Below are positions 47,491 to 59,521 of a DNA stretch of 64,000 nt, piece after piece. Each line of letters opens with the position of its first letter. Position 1 is the first letter of the stretch. Below the pieces are notes generated by a model. It worked only from the letters and a program-made list of their open reading frames with translations, searched no databases and had not been told where the DNA came from. The position numbers were made by a program, and so were the translations under genes. This DNA is from Cinnamomum chago (lineage: Eukaryota > Streptophyta > Magnoliopsida > Laurales > Lauraceae), in assembly GCA_038049695.1 (NCBI GenBank), contig CP142451.1:66903501-66967500 (forward strand). The letters are read 5' to 3'.

Positions 47491-49121
47491 CTGAAAGTCC
47501 AAGACCGAATCCTAGAGGGGGGGGGGGGGGGGTGAATAGGATGAGCTCTAAAAACCTAGGCCAATTTGAATTCTTTTAACTTTTAAGTCAATTAAGGTTT
47601 GATGAAGATTAATTATCTTGTGATAGATATGAATCTCTAAGATAAGCATACACAAGGAATCATCAACTACAAACTTCATACAACCCAAAAGTAAATCATT
47701 CAAGCAAAGAGAGTAAAAGATCAATCACCATGACAAGCTCATTTATAGTGGTTCGGCCAACTTGCCTACATCCACTCCCGATACACTTATCGGTATTCAC
47801 TAACTTCAATTAAGGTTTAGGATCACCTCAAACCTTACAATCAACACTATGCTTTTCAAGGCTTAGCATAAACCTTTACAACATATGCTTTTCAAGGCTA
47901 AGCATGAACCTTTACAACAAAGAACTTTTCTCTTAAGAAAAATGCCTAAGAATGCATGGATAAAGAGAACAATGAGGTGCAATTGAGTGCCTCTAATTAG
48001 GCTAATTAGAAAGTGAAAACTTAAGTTCTAGAAACATGCATGTGAATGGCAAAGTTTATGTAAAATGCATTTTCTAGAAATTACTCTTTCTCTTTTTGAA
48101 AAGATACAATCTTAAAAGATTCAAAGATGATAAACAAGTTTGAGAAAGAGTGATTTGTCTAACACATGAATTTAACAAGGTAAACTAACTTGATTTCAAA
48201 GAAAACAAAATCAAGTCTAACATGTTTATATTGAAACAAGAAAACAACTTCATGTGAAACAATGACAACATGTTGTATTCATAGCATATGAGATTTCTAA
48301 GATATTAGGCATCTTATGAAAGACAACATTCTAAAAGAAAAGCAACTTGTTAATCATGTTTAGAAAGAGATCAAAGATTTGAAACAAAACATGATTTCAA
48401 AAAGACTAGGATTAAAGAAAGCACACCCATTTGAAGATCAAAGGTTGGTTTAATGGAATGGCTTCATAATCCCCTTAGAAATGCTCTTGAGAAGTTGCAA
48501 ACAAATGGCCTCAAAAGTCCCTCCAAGGTCAGCAACTTTCTTCAACCAAAAAGTCACTTTTTATAAAGAAAAAGTTGCCAACGGCTAGTCCTCGGTCGAC
48601 CGGCAAAGGGGTCTCGGTCGACCGAGAAAGCACAACGGTCATATTTCTGACCGTTGGCAAGATACAGTTCAAAAACTGCTGACTCGCCCGACAGTGTTCC
48701 CGGTCGACCGGGAAGCTGGTCTCGGTCGACCGGCGACACTGGCAAAAACAACCCAGATTTTAGAAACTTGAATTTTTGAGGGCACCTTCAAGGGGGACTT
48801 TGAGACACATATCCAAGCATTAAATCATGACTGAAAGAAGATGAAAACTGAGATTTTAAAGTCATGAAAACTCCAAAACAAAATAATGATTTTAAAGATA
48901 GAAACTTTGGAAAGCTTGGATGGATTTTGAAATAAAAAACTCTATGATCTTAAGAGATAAATCTGAAATGAAAACCATGCATATCAAATGATAAAAACAA
49001 TGATTCAAGAAGTAGAAATATGCATGATGATCTTATGATTACAACCATGAAAGAATGAGAGGACAAGCTTTAAGAAAGTGAATGCATCCTATCAAATTGC
49101 AACAAAACAAAAACTCTAACA
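47491..49121 (-). repeat. 3' LTR of the SIRE-like element
   Basis: 1631 bp. Dyad array CGGTCGACCG at 48593-48602, 48615-48624, 48701-48710 and 48723-48732; hairpin 48633-48656; TATA box on the minus strand at about 48559-48564; G17 run (plus strand) at 47516-47532. Confidence 0.95.
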
Positions 49122-49133
49122 ATCTCCCCCTTT
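49122..49133 (-). other. Polypurine tract
   Basis: Minus strand AAAGGGGGAGAT immediately before the 3' LTR start TGTTAGAG. Confidence 0.88.
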
Positions 49134-49527
49134 GCAAATTGATGGCAACTCTTGAAGCTTGAACTCTCTCTCAATCTCCTCTTAAACTGAACAGCAACAA
49201 CTTTGGATATTTAAGGAGCTTTGGATATTAAGGAGCTTTGGATATTTGGGAGCATTTGGATCTTTTGGAGCTTTGGATTTTCCTTGCGGGAGCGACGACA
49301 AAAGACGACCAACCTAGAAGCTAACACTCTAGCCAAAGCTACTCCCCCTCAAACAAAGCAACCCTTGAAATCTTCTCCCCCTCAATTGGAGAACTCTCCC
49401 CCCCTTTGACATCTAATTGCAAAGAAGCCTGCCCATCAAAGATAAAACACATAACCTTGATAGTAGCACCTGTTTATAAGAGATATATAAAAATAAGATA
49501 AGGAACAGGTGAGAAGCCAACAAGAAG
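49134..49527 (-). other. Untranslated 3' region of the element
   Basis: Between RNase H and the polypurine tract. Repeats GGAGCTTTGGATAT on the plus strand (49215-49275). No env-like frame recognised. Confidence 0.6.
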
Positions 49528-50254
49528 TTAGAATTCAGGGCAAGGGCCAATGCCCAATTGATGTCTCAATTTAATGAAACGATCATTTCCAAGGGGCTTA
49601 GTGAAAAAAATCAGCCAATTGGGTATCTGTAGGAACAAACAATAGCTCAATAGTGCCTTGGTCAGCATGATCACGCAAGAAATGATAGCGAATGTCAATG
49701 TGCTTGGTGCGTGAGTGCTGAACAGGATTTTTTGAGATACTGATGGCACTAGAGTTATCACACATAATAGGCATGCATTGTTGTGGAACATTATAATCTA
49801 ATAAAGTTTGTTTCATCCACAACAGCTGGGCACAGCAGCTACCTGCAGCAATATATTCAGCTTCTGCAGTAGACAAGGATACAGAATTTTGCTTTTTGCT
49901 ATGCCAGGCTACTAAACAGTTCCCTAAGAAATAGCAGCAGCCACTAGTGCTTTTCCTATCATCTATAGATCCTGCCCAATCTGTATCACTATATCCAATT
50001 AATTGCAGAGTTGAGTCATGAGGATACCAGATACCATAATGAGAAGTCCCATTAATGTATTTTATGATACGTTTAACAGCTTTAATGTGAGACTCTCGGG
50101 GGTCAGATTGATACCTAGCACATATTCCAACGCTAAACGAGATATCAGGGCGGCTAGCAGTGAGGTAGAGAAGGCTTCCTATCATGCTCCTATAAAGTTT
50201 CTGGTCAGCTTTCTTACCCTTAAGGTCACTAGATATTTTAGTAGTGGAGCCCAT
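49528..50254 (-). pseudogene. Copia RNase H segment (frameshifted)
   Basis: RNase H removes the RNA strand during cDNA synthesis. The 218-codon frame 50254-49598 has the end of RT (KLYRSMIGSLLYLTASRPDI) and the Asp (GYSDTDWAGS), Glu (STAEAEY) and Asp (MCDNSSAI) of RNase H, then RTKHIDIRYHF. It stops early because of one extra base in a T-run near 49608; the usual closing TKPLG motif continues in another frame to 49528. A second one-base shift, in an A-run near 50290, separates it from the RT frame upstream. Confidence 0.9.
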
Positions 50255-50280
50255 AGGATTGCAACTAGTCTTAGATTCTC

Positions 50281-52773
50281 CTAAGCCGAACTTTTCACTA
50301 TTTCTAGGGCAAACTTGGATTGACTAAGGAAGATACCATGGTCAGTTTGACTAACTTGTAATCCTAGAAAGAATTGCAGGGGACCGACCAGACTCATCTC
50401 AAAAGTGGAGCTCATTAATTCTGAAAATCCTTGAGCTAACTTTTCTAAAGTAGATCCAAAAACGATATCATCAACATAGATTTGACCTACAAGAATGTTT
50501 TGATCAATCTTCTTGATAAACAGGGTCTTATCAACTTTCCCACATTCAAAATCATTTTCAATCAGATGATTCGTAAGCTTTTCATACCATGCCCGAGGTG
50601 CTTGTTTTAATCCATAAAGGGCTTTCTTGAGCTTATAAACATACTCAGGATGATGAGGGTCTTCAAAGCCTTCAGGTTGAGTAACATAAACATCTTCTTC
50701 AATTTCTCCATTCAAGAAGGCACTTTTAACATCCATCTGAAAAAGTTTGATCCTCATGCTACTAGCATAACTCAATAGAATTCTTATGGACTCCAAACGG
50801 GCTACAGGGGCAAAAGTCTCTTCAAAATCAATTCCTTCTATTTGAGCATATCCTTTTGCTATAAGTCTAGCTTTGTTTCTCACTACATTTCCAGATTCAT
50901 CTGACTTGTTCTTGAAAATCCATTTAGTGCCTATGGGATTTTTCTCTGCAGGCAATGGGACAAGATCCCAAACATCATTTTTCTTGAATTGATTCAATTC
51001 CTCTTGCATAGCTTCCATCCATTCAGACTTTGATTTAGCTTCAGTAAAATTCTTAGGTTCGATTTGAGAGACAAAGGAGTAATGAGCACATAGATTTTGA
51101 ACTTGTCTCCGGGTCATAACCCCACTGCTGATATTTCCAATAACATTATCCAAGGTGTGATTTTTCATTAATTTAGTTGGGACAATGGCTTTGGAAGGAA
51201 TGCTCACATCACTATCTTTTGGATTAGATTGATCAATATTCATTTCAATTTCATCATCATCTTGAAGGATTCTTCCAACTTGATTCGCGTCATCAATGAC
51301 AACATGAGCTGACTCCATTATGGTCATGGTTCTATGATTAAAAACTCTATAAGCTTTGCTCCTTTCAGAATAGCTTAGAAAAATTCCTTCATCAGATTTA
51401 GGCTCAAATTTTTCTAACTGCTCCCTATCTCTTAGAATATAACATTTGCTTCCAAACACTTTCAAATACCCCAAATTTGGTTTTCTTTCAAAATAAAGTT
51501 CGTAAGGGGTTTTGTTGGTATTCTTAGTGAGATAGACTATGTTGATGAGATAACAAGCAGTATTCACAGCTTCAGCCCAAAGATTTCGAGAGAGATTCTT
51601 TTCATTAAGCATGGTCCTAGCCATTTCTTGAATAACTCTATTTCTCCTTTCAGCTACTCCATTTTGCTGAGGAGTTTTAGGAGCTGAGTATTGATGATTA
51701 ATTCCATGACTCTCACAAAATCTAGCAAACTTTTCATTTTCAAACTCTCCCCCATGATCACTTCTGATCTTCTGAATTTTGCAGTCCCTTTCTACTTGAA
51801 TCTTATTGCAAATTCTTATGATATTGTCCACTGCATCCGATTTGGCATGAAGAAAGGCAACCCATCCAAAACGAGAATAATCATCGACCATAACCAGGAT
51901 AAATTTCTTTCCTCCAATACTTTGCACTGGTGCAAGTCCAATTAAGTCCATGTGGATTAGCTCAAGAGGACGAGAAGATGATATATCCTTTAAACCTTTA
52001 AAGCTCTTTTTGATTTGTTTTCCCAGTTGGCAAGCCTTGCAGAGTTCAGCTTTTTCATCACTTAACTTGGGAATCCCTTTCACAATTTCATTCTTTGACA
52101 AAGTTTTCATCAATTTGAAATTTATGTGACCCATCCTTTGGTGCCATAAGTAATTCTCTTGATCTTTAGTTATCAAGCACCTAGATTCATTGTCATCACA
52201 TTCTTCTATAATGTAAATGTTTCCTTTTGTCCTTGATCCAGTAAGAATAACTTGATGGGTTTTATCATTTACCACTTTGCATGATTGACTGTCAAAGACT
52301 ACCTTGTTTCCTTTGTCACATAGTTGACTAATGCTAAGAAGATTATGTTTCAATCCTTCCACAAGAAATACATCATTTAAAGTGGGTATTTGATCTCCTT
52401 TCACACTTCCCTTGCCAATGATTTGAGCTTTACTATTATCTCCAAATGAAACATTCCCTCCATCATACTCCACTATAGAGCTGAATCTAGATCGGTCTCC
52501 TGTCATATGTTTAGAACAACCACTATCTAAGAACCAAGTAGGGTTTTCTTTTGCTTTTAAAGCGGTTTGAACTAGGAGACTCTCAAAGTTTGTTCCTTTT
52601 ACCATCCAAGTAGATAAAGGAGATTTATAGGGAATGGTTTTGGGGACAAATTTGAAGGGTAATCTAGAGGGATTTTTGAGAGACAACCTAACTTTTGTAT
52701 GGGCAATTAGGGACCAAATGTCCACTACGATTGCAAAAGTGACAAGTCCATTTAGGTGTATAATTTCTCTCAA
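50281..52773 (-). CDS. Copia pol: protease, integrase, reverse transcriptase
   Basis: An 830-codon frame. Aspartic protease DSG at residues 83-85 ([14 protein letters not shown]). Integrase zinc site [12 protein letters not shown], then catalytic Asp (LIHMDLIG), Asp (VDDYSR) and Glu ([10 protein letters not shown]). RT with [26 protein letters not shown] and the YVDD active site. It ends at 50281 in the connection to RNase H because of a frameshift. The first 30 or so codons overlap the end of gag in another frame and are probably not used. Function would need frameshifting or help from intact relatives. Confidence 0.93.
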   Translation of the reverse strand: MREIIHLNGLVTFAIVVDIWSLIAHTKVRLSLKNPSRLPFKFVPKTIPYKSPLSTWMVKGTNFESLLVQTALKAKENPTWFLDSGCSKHMTGDRSRFSSIVEYDGGNVSFGDNSKAQIIGKGSVKGDQIPTLNDVFLVEGLKHNLLSISQLCDKGNKVVFDSQSCKVVNDKTHQVILTGSRTKGNIYIIEECDDNESRCLITKDQENYLWHQRMGHINFKLMKTLSKNEIVKGIPKLSDEKAELCKACQLGKQIKKSFKGLKDISSSRPLELIHMDLIGLAPVQSIGGKKFILVMVDDYSRFGWVAFLHAKSDAVDNIIRICNKIQVERDCKIQKIRSDHGGEFENEKFARFCESHGINHQYSAPKTPQQNGVAERRNRVIQEMARTMLNEKNLSRNLWAEAVNTACYLINIVYLTKNTNKTPYELYFERKPNLGYLKVFGSKCYILRDREQLEKFEPKSDEGIFLSYSERSKAYRVFNHRTMTIMESAHVVIDDANQVGRILQDDDEIEMNIDQSNPKDSDVSIPSKAIVPTKLMKNHTLDNVIGNISSGVMTRRQVQNLCAHYSFVSQIEPKNFTEAKSKSEWMEAMQEELNQFKKNDVWDLVPLPAEKNPIGTKWIFKNKSDESGNVVRNKARLIAKGYAQIEGIDFEETFAPVARLESIRILLSYASSMRIKLFQMDVKSAFLNGEIEEDVYVTQPEGFEDPHHPEYVYKLKKALYGLKQAPRAWYEKLTNHLIENDFECGKVDKTLFIKKIDQNILVGQIYVDDIVFGSTLEKLAQGFSELMSSTFEMSLVGPLQFFLGLQVSQTDHGIFLSQSKFALEIVKSSA

Positions 52774-54352
52774 CTATAGGTTTGTGGGGACTCTTAGTAG
52801 AAGATTGGAAACTATTCTTCATGACACTAGGGGAACCTTCAAAACCTATTCCTTTCTTATCACCATAAATTTTATGCATGCCCAACATTTGATAAAATTT
52901 GTCATTTCCCAAGGTGAATTTGTCAACAATGAATTTTCCTTTATTAAGTTTTATTTGGAGAGAGCTTGTTTCAAGTTGACTGGATTCAAGTTTGGATTGT
53001 AAATTATGAATTTGATTTTGAGCATGAGTTAAATCTACATTAAGAGTGGCGACTTGATGTTCCAAGATGTTTTTCTCATTGATTGTTAATTTCAATTCAT
53101 CTTTTATGATACTTACTTCATTTACAAGCTTTTTGGAATCTTCTTTTAAAATTTTATTTTTCTTAAGAAAGATTTCACAATTTTCATATAGTTCATCATA
53201 AGCTTGTTGAATTCCATTATCCTCATCTTCTTCATTAGTTTCTTCTTGCCCTAATGTGTCATCTATTAAAGTATTATGCTCATTTGGATCTTCAATAGAA
53301 GAGAGTAGAAGCCAATTAGGATAATTTTCATCTTCATCATTAGAGGATTCATTTTTGTCACACTCTTCATCTTCCTCATCCCAAGTTATGTTTAGAGCCT
53401 TTTTTCCTTTCTTATCTCCTTTTTCAAATTCTTTAGGGGTGGAGCAATTTTGGGCAATGTGTCCAAACCCCTTGCAATTGTAGCATTGCACATCCTTTTT
53501 AATAAATGTTCCTTTGGGATTTCTTTGGAATCTAGGACTTTTGCTTTCATCAAACTTTCTATTGTTCTTGTTGTTCTTAAAGAAACTTTTAAATTTTTTA
53601 ACAAATAAAGCATTGTCCTCATCACTATCAACATCACTTTCATTTTCTTTAGAATGAGAGGAAAAAGATACTCCTTTCTTTTTGTCTTGAACTTCAAAGT
53701 CTAATTCATATGTAAGGAGATTTCCTCTTAGTTCTTCAATTTTGATTTTATCAACATCCTTGCTTTCAGTTATGGCAACAATTTTAGGTTTGAATCTTTT
53801 TGGGAGAGATCTTAAAATTTTTCTAACAGCTTTAGATTTATCCATCTTTTCTCCTAGACCTATAAGAGAATTGACAATTTCCATAAATTTAGAGTAGAAT
53901 TCATCAAATGTTTCTTCTTCAAGCATCTTAATGTCTTCTAACTTAGAGGTTAACATTTGAATTTTGGCTATCTTGACTTGATCCGTGCCTTCATGGGTGA
54001 TCTCTAGGGTATCCCAAATTTCCTTAGCAGTGTTGCAATTAACTACTCTATTAAACTCTTCTTGAGATAGAGCACAATATAGAGAATTTTTAGCCTTAGC
54101 ATTTAAGTTAGCTCTATCCTTTTCTCCTTGAGTCCAAGTATTTTTAGGTTTGGTTTTTATGGATATAACATTCCCTTCAGAGTCTTTTTCAATGGTAGTG
54201 GGAGGATGATAGCCATCTTCAATGATGCTCCACACATCTACGTTTTGGGATTCTAAGAACACTTGCATTCTAATTTTCCAATAGCGATAGTGTGTTCCAT
54301 TAAACAGAGGAGGTCTATTGGTGGCATTTCCTTCACCCAATTGAGATTGCAT
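52688..54352 (-). CDS. Copia gag (capsid/nucleocapsid)
   Basis: 554 codons, starting 86 bp after the 5' LTR. N-terminal retrotransposon gag fold with [17 protein letters not shown] (residues 17-33) and later [24 protein letters not shown] zinc knuckle [14 protein letters not shown] near residue 289; then acidic stretches and a long coiled coil (about 385-490). A second CCHC (C537, C540, H545, C550) lies right before the stop. Gag packages the RNA in cytoplasmic particles. The second knuckle normally leads into protease, so the stop at 52688 probably reflects one extra base in the A-run just before it. Confidence 0.93.
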   Translation of the reverse strand: MQSQLGEGNATNRPPLFNGTHYRYWKIRMQVFLESQNVDVWSIIEDGYHPPTTIEKDSEGNVISIKTKPKNTWTQGEKDRANLNAKAKNSLYCALSQEEFNRVVNCNTAKEIWDTLEITHEGTDQVKIAKIQMLTSKLEDIKMLEEETFDEFYSKFMEIVNSLIGLGEKMDKSKAVRKILRSLPKRFKPKIVAITESKDVDKIKIEELRGNLLTYELDFEVQDKKKGVSFSSHSKENESDVDSDEDNALFVKKFKSFFKNNKNNRKFDESKSPRFQRNPKGTFIKKDVQCYNCKGFGHIAQNCSTPKEFEKGDKKGKKALNITWDEEDEECDKNESSNDEDENYPNWLLLSSIEDPNEHNTLIDDTLGQEETNEEDEDNGIQQAYDELYENCEIFLKKNKILKEDSKKLVNEVSIIKDELKLTINEKNILEHQVATLNVDLTHAQNQIHNLQSKLESSQLETSSLQIKLNKGKFIVDKFTLGNDKFYQMLGMHKIYGDKKGIGFEGSPSVMKNSFQSSTKSPHKPIVERNYTPKWTCHFCNRSGHLVPNCPYKS

Positions 54353-54422
54353 GGTGGCAACAAAATAAAAACACTCACTAGGATTCTAACTCTAGGTGAT
54401 TAGACCTAAACAAGAGCACCTA

Positions 54423-54435
54423 GGCTCTGATACCA
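54423..54435 (-). other. Primer binding site, initiator-Met tRNA
   Basis: Minus strand TGGTATCAGAGCC, 2 bp after the 5' LTR. A perfect plant initiator-Met tRNA complement. Confidence 0.95.
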
Positions 54436-54437
54436 AT

Positions 54438-56068
54438 TGAAAGTCCAAGACCGAATCCTAGAGAGGGGGGGGGGGGGGGGTGAATAGGATGAGCTCTAAA
54501 AACCTAGGCCAATTTGAATTCTTTTAACTTTTAAGTCAATTAAGGTTTGATGAAGATTAATTATCTTGTGATAGATATGAATCTCTAAGATAAGCATACA
54601 CAAGGAATCATCAACTACAAACTTCATACAACCAAAAGTAAATCATTCAAGCAAAGAGAGTAAAAGATCAATCACCATGACAAGCTCATTTATAGTGGTT
54701 CGGCCAACTTGCCTACATCCACTCCCGATACACTTATCGGTATTCACTAACTTCAATTAAGGTTTAGGATCACCTCAAACCTTACAATCAACACTATGCT
54801 TTTCAAGGCTTAGCATAAACCTTTACAACATATGCTTTTCAAGGCTAAGCATGAACCTTTACAACAAAGAACTTTTCTCTTAAGAAAAATGCCTAAGAAT
54901 GCATGGATAAAGAGAACAATGAGGTGCAATTGAGTGCCTCTAATTAGGCTAATTAGAAAGTGAAAACTTAAGTTCTAGAAACATGCATGTGAATGGCAAA
55001 GTTTATGTAAAATGCATTTTCTAGAAATTACTCTTTCTCTTTTTGAAAAGATACAATCTTAAAAGATTCAAAGATGATAAACAAGTTTGAGAAAGAGTGA
55101 TTTGTCTAACACATGAATTTAACAAGGTAAACTAACTTGATTTCAAAGAAAACAAAATCAAGTCTAACATGTTTATATTGAAACAAGAAAACAACTTCAT
55201 GTGAAACAATGACAACATGTTGTATTCATAGCATATGAGATTTCTAAGATATTAGGCATCTTATGAAAGACAACATTCTAAAAGAAAAGCAACTTGTTAA
55301 TCATGTTTAGAAAGAGATCAAAGATTTGAAACAAAACATGATTTCAAAAAGACTAGGATTAAAGAAAGCACACCCATTTGAAGATCAAAGGTTGGTTTAA
55401 TGGAATGGCTTCATAATCCCCTTAGAAATGCTCTTGAGAAGTTGCAAACAAATGGCCTCAAAAGTCCCTCCAAGGTCAGCAACTTTCTTCAACCAAAAAG
55501 TCACTTTTTATAAAGAAAAAGTTGCCAACGGCTAGTCCTCGGTCGACCGGCAAAGGGGTCTCGGTCGACCGAGAAAGCACAACGGTCATATTTCTGACCG
55601 TTGGCAAGATACAGTTCAAAAACTGCTGACTCGCCCGACAGTGTTCCCGGTCGACCGGGAAGCTGGTCTCGGTCGACTGACGACACTGGCAAAAACAACC
55701 CAGATTTTAGAAACTTGAATTTTTGAGGGCACCTTCAAGGGGGACTTTGAGACACATATCCAAGCATTAAATCATGACTGAAAGAAGATGAAAACTGAGA
55801 TTTTAAAGTCATGAAAACTCCAAAACAAAATAATGATTTTAAAGATAGAAACTTTGGAAAGCTTGGATGGATTTTGAAATCAAAAACTCTATGATCTTAA
55901 GAGATAAATCTGAAATGAAAACCATGCATATCAAATGATAAAAACAACGATTCAAGAAGTAGAAATATGCATGATGATCTTATGATTACAACCATGAAAG
56001 AATGAGAGGACAAGCTTTAAGAAAGTGAATGCATCCTATCAAATTGCAACAAAACAAAAACTCTAACA
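54438..56068 (-). repeat. 5' LTR of the SIRE-like element
   Basis: 1631 bp. Dyads at 55540-55549, 55562-55571, 55648-55657 and a mutated one at 55670-55679; TATA box on the minus strand about 55507-55512. G16 run near 54465-54480. Confidence 0.95.
55540..55679 (-). promoter_or_regulatory. GTCGAC dyad array in 5' LTR
   Basis: Four CGGTCGACCG sites with the CAACGGTCA hairpin between sites two and three. In element sense the array ends about 30 bp before the TATA box, as in the partial copy at 1138-1270. Confidence 0.6.
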
Positions 56069-56273
56069 TAAACAAATATGAGCGTTGGTTTTGAATTGAG
56101 TCTATGTGTGGGGTGTTTTTCTAAGAGAATGATTACGCTAGTCTCGATAGCAGTACCAGCTCAGCTCATCCCGATCTCGGTATCCAAGTTCGGCCAGAGT
56201 GCCAAGATTCATCTAGCTCGGTAACGGTACCAGCTAGACATCTCATCTCAGCTCGGCAAATAGTGCCAGCTTG
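56069..56273. other. Spacer between Copia insertions
   Basis: Contains degenerate GGTACCAGCT / AGCTCGG repeats. No gene. Confidence 0.5.
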
Positions 56274-57950
56274 TGTTGGAAATAGGTGGGCCTCGTGGAT
56301 AGGTTTTCAAAACTTTTGACCCACTTGACTCGGGGATCAACTATCTAGAAAGCTATAAAACCCAATCGAGGATCCATGTCCTATATCTCAGCCATCATTA
56401 TCGGTAAATAAACCTATCTAGAAGATAGAACAGTAGCCAACAAGCATCCATAAAAATCTACAGCATGCAATGACGTAGATTATACCTTTGAAGCTCGGTT
56501 GTGCTCTAATGGAGAAGTTGCGTCTTTCTTTGATGATAAACTCTTTCACATATCAAATCAGAATCTCCAAGACCTATTGATCTTCCATGCTATGACACTC
56601 TATCAGATCTCTTTTCTCAAGATGATGGGTGGAATCTCCAAGAGAAAACTCAACTTGAAACTCCAAAGAACTAAAAGGGAACTAGAAGAGAAAGAGGAGA
56701 AGAACAATTGTGCAACTCTTGCACTAGAGAAGGAGCTGGGCGTGGGATCCTATATTGGACGTCCAAGGGGGATTCTTCCCCTTTATATAGCCCTCAAAAC
56801 TCCTTTTCTTTCTCTCTTACTAATTATATTAGAAGTCACACTTCCACATTAATTAGTAGCTTACTATTACCACTATTAGAAGTTTCACTTCAAATAGAAA
56901 TAGTAACTTTTTAATTCCTTTCTTTTGAAGTTCAAGTAGAATTAGTAATGATCCAATCTTGGGCTAGCATGGGGACCTCTAGGGATTCCAAAGAAAGCTG
57001 GGTCCAACTGGGACACGCGACCCCACATCTCATGTGCAATCCGGGCCCACAGTTAATTACAAATAACACCACTATATAAATGCAATTGCACTCGAGTCTT
57101 AGGAATAAATTACAATGAAGACCCTAAACTTTCTAATTACCACAAGCAGGCCTCTCTATCATTATCCATGGATCATTTGGAATAAATCTGTCTCATCCAA
57201 TCCTAGATCCACATCTTATTATCCTTGAGCCCCAATTAATCACAGTGATAATTAGTACCATCCAATTAACTCTTAATCGAGATGGGTGCGCATTTACTAA
57301 TGATAAATCCATTAATTGGCACAAGGGGATAATATAGATAGATTCCATCTTGACCATTGCATGTTCCCACAGTTCTACTACCACATACCCAAGACACCGA
57401 GGTGTTGACCTACATTTGGCCTCACTCATTGGTGACTCAAAGAAAATGAATAGACAGAAACTTGAGTTCATCAATGTCTCAGGATTGAGAGCCTATTGCT
57501 AGGGAATTATGGGAACAAACCTTAAAATCGAGACAATGTTCATAAGGTGCTTCTCATGGTCCTTCAATTCATCCAATGTACCAGCACTATGATCCAGAAT
57601 CTTTTATTCTGATGATCGAGACAAATCACACTATCTCATAGTGATGAAAGTGCTGTAACCTTATCAGATGAGATGCCCGGCCTCATCACTGGTTGTGAAG
57701 ATATTTTTAAGTACAAGATTTGTGACACATATCTCCCGTATGTGGATCTCATCCATATACATATATTACATCTAATATACTAATGGGACCCGGTTCATCT
57801 CATGAACCATTATGTTATATGTATTGGTTATGTGCATTAAGTAATAAAACACCATTCATTTTATGAAAGGAAAGCATGATTTTATTGATAAATAAAGAAA
57901 TTAATCAATTTATTACATCAACTGATGGACTGAGAGCATACAATCTAACA
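56274..57950 (-). repeat. 3' LTR of second Copia element
   Basis: 1677 bp. Minus strand begins TGTTAGATTGTATGC and ends TTTCCAACA, preceded (57951-57963) by the purine tract AGTGGGAGAT. Same family as the solo LTR 45456-47203 but opposite orientation. Confidence 0.85.
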
Positions 57951-58275
57951 ATCTCCCACTTGGGCTCAATGCCAGTCAGGGTTGCATCTTATGCCCATCC
58001 CAGCTACATGTTGCTCAAAGACTTTGGTAGTCAAAGGCTTAGTAAATGGATTTCCCAGATTGTCTGCAGAATCTATCTAGGTGATAGTAGTATCACCTTT
58101 CTGCACAATCTCTCTGACCATTTGTTACTCCTCTGTACATGCTTTTGGCTCCTGGGTTCCTTGGACTTATCGACTGCCCTGTTGTTATCACAGTAAACTG
58201 TGAGCGGCTGTCTTGCCAAAAGTACCACTCCAAGTTCCATAAGGAATCTTTTGAGCCAATCTGCTTCTCAAGCAG

Positions 58276-59186
58276 CTACAGCATAGACACATACCCAGAA
58301 GTTGATTTCCTGGAATCCTTATCTGACATGAAGTCAGAATCCGTGTAACCAACTGGAATCAGTTCATCACTGCTATATATGTAATCTCTAGTCATTCTCA
58401 AGTATTTGAGAATACACTTTACAACAGTCCAATATTTAGGTCCTGGATTAAACTGATTTTTGCTGACTTGGCCCACTGCATGATAGATATTTGGTCTAGT
58501 ACTAAGCAAAGCTAACCGTACCGGCACCTCATCTATGTACGCATATTGGGATAAGCCTATTATCCTATTTTTCTGGTCTCAATGGAGTTTGATCCCTAGG
58601 ATGTGACTGGTTTCTCCCAAGTCCTTCATATCAAAAGTCTTAGCCAACTAAACTTTTACTATTGACAACATCCATATATCACTCTCTAAGAGAAGGATGT
58701 CGTCGACCAGAAAAATTACCCTGCCTCCTTCACTTTTCATATACACTCATGACTCATTCATTTTTGGCAAAAACCAAATGACTTGATTGCCTGGTCAAAA
58801 TGAATGTTCCAGCTTCGGGATGCCTGCTTCAGTCCATAAATAGACTTATGCATCTTGCAAACTCTTTGCTCTTGGTTTGTAGCTACAAAACCGTTTGGCT
58901 GCACCATATAGATGTCTTCCTCAAGATGACCGTTGAAAAACACCGTCTTGACATCCATTTGCCAAATCTCGTAATCGAGATGAACCGCAATGGATAAGAG
59001 TATCTGGATGGACTTGAGCATGGCTACCGACGAAAAGATTTCCTCATAATCGATATCTTCTTTCTGAGTATATCCTTTCGCAACAAGCTTGACCTTTAAA
59101 GGTCTCAACTCTTCCATCTGGTCATCTCTTTCTCTTGTAGACTCACTTGCACCCAATAAGTTTAATATTGGTAGGCAAGTCCACAA
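58276..59186 (-). pseudogene. Second Copia element: RT and RNase H remnants
   Basis: 58758-59186 carries RT: KLVAKGYTQ, DYEEIFSSVA, QMDVKTVFFNG, SIYGLKQASRSW. Further on, in another frame near 58693, the active-site box reads LVDD in place of YVDD. 58276-58527 carries the RT-RNase H connection and GYTDSDFMSD..RKSTSGY. Frameshifts and missing pieces throughout. Confidence 0.85.
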
Positions 59187-59521
59187 GTGTCCAGACCTGA
59201 TTGGAGTACATAGACTCCATCTCAGCTTTCATAGCATCTTGCCAACGTCCCGAATCTATGTCATTAATTGCTTCATCATAGTTACAGCGATCTTGTTTGC
59301 GGTTCTTCCGGGACTGCCTTGTAAGACTCTCCTAAGAATGAGAACCTATCAGGGGTTCTGACAATGCTCCCACTATGATAAGGCACTGGTGTAATTACTA
59401 GGTTAGGTATGGGTGAATTTTCTTCAAGTTCGGTCATATTTGGATTTGGAATTGATCTCTCTTTGAATTTCTTCCAAGATAACATTTTCTAAAGATTTTC
59501 AGTCAATCATATAATCTTTCT

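Larger units (their letters stand above)
47491..56068 (-). mobile_element. Full-length SIRE-like Copia element, 8578 bp, TSD TAAAC
   Basis: Exact TAAAC at 47486-47490 and 56069-56073. Two LTRs of 1631 bp each differ at only about six places by eye. On the minus strand: 5' LTR, primer site, gag, protease-integrase-RT, RNase H, polypurine tract, 3' LTR. The domain order (integrase before RT) is Copia. Long gag with coiled coil, extra CCHC near its end and long LTRs suggest the SIRE/Maximus group. No env-like frame is seen in the 400 bp after RNase H. Three frameshifts interrupt the coding region. Confidence 0.95.

Noticed and set aside
49122-49527. SIRE env-like gene
   Set aside because: Only about 400 bp lies between RNase H and the polypurine tract; no frame of suitable length.
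52634-53002. 122-codon plus-strand frame
   Set aside because: Antisense of Copia gag/pol.
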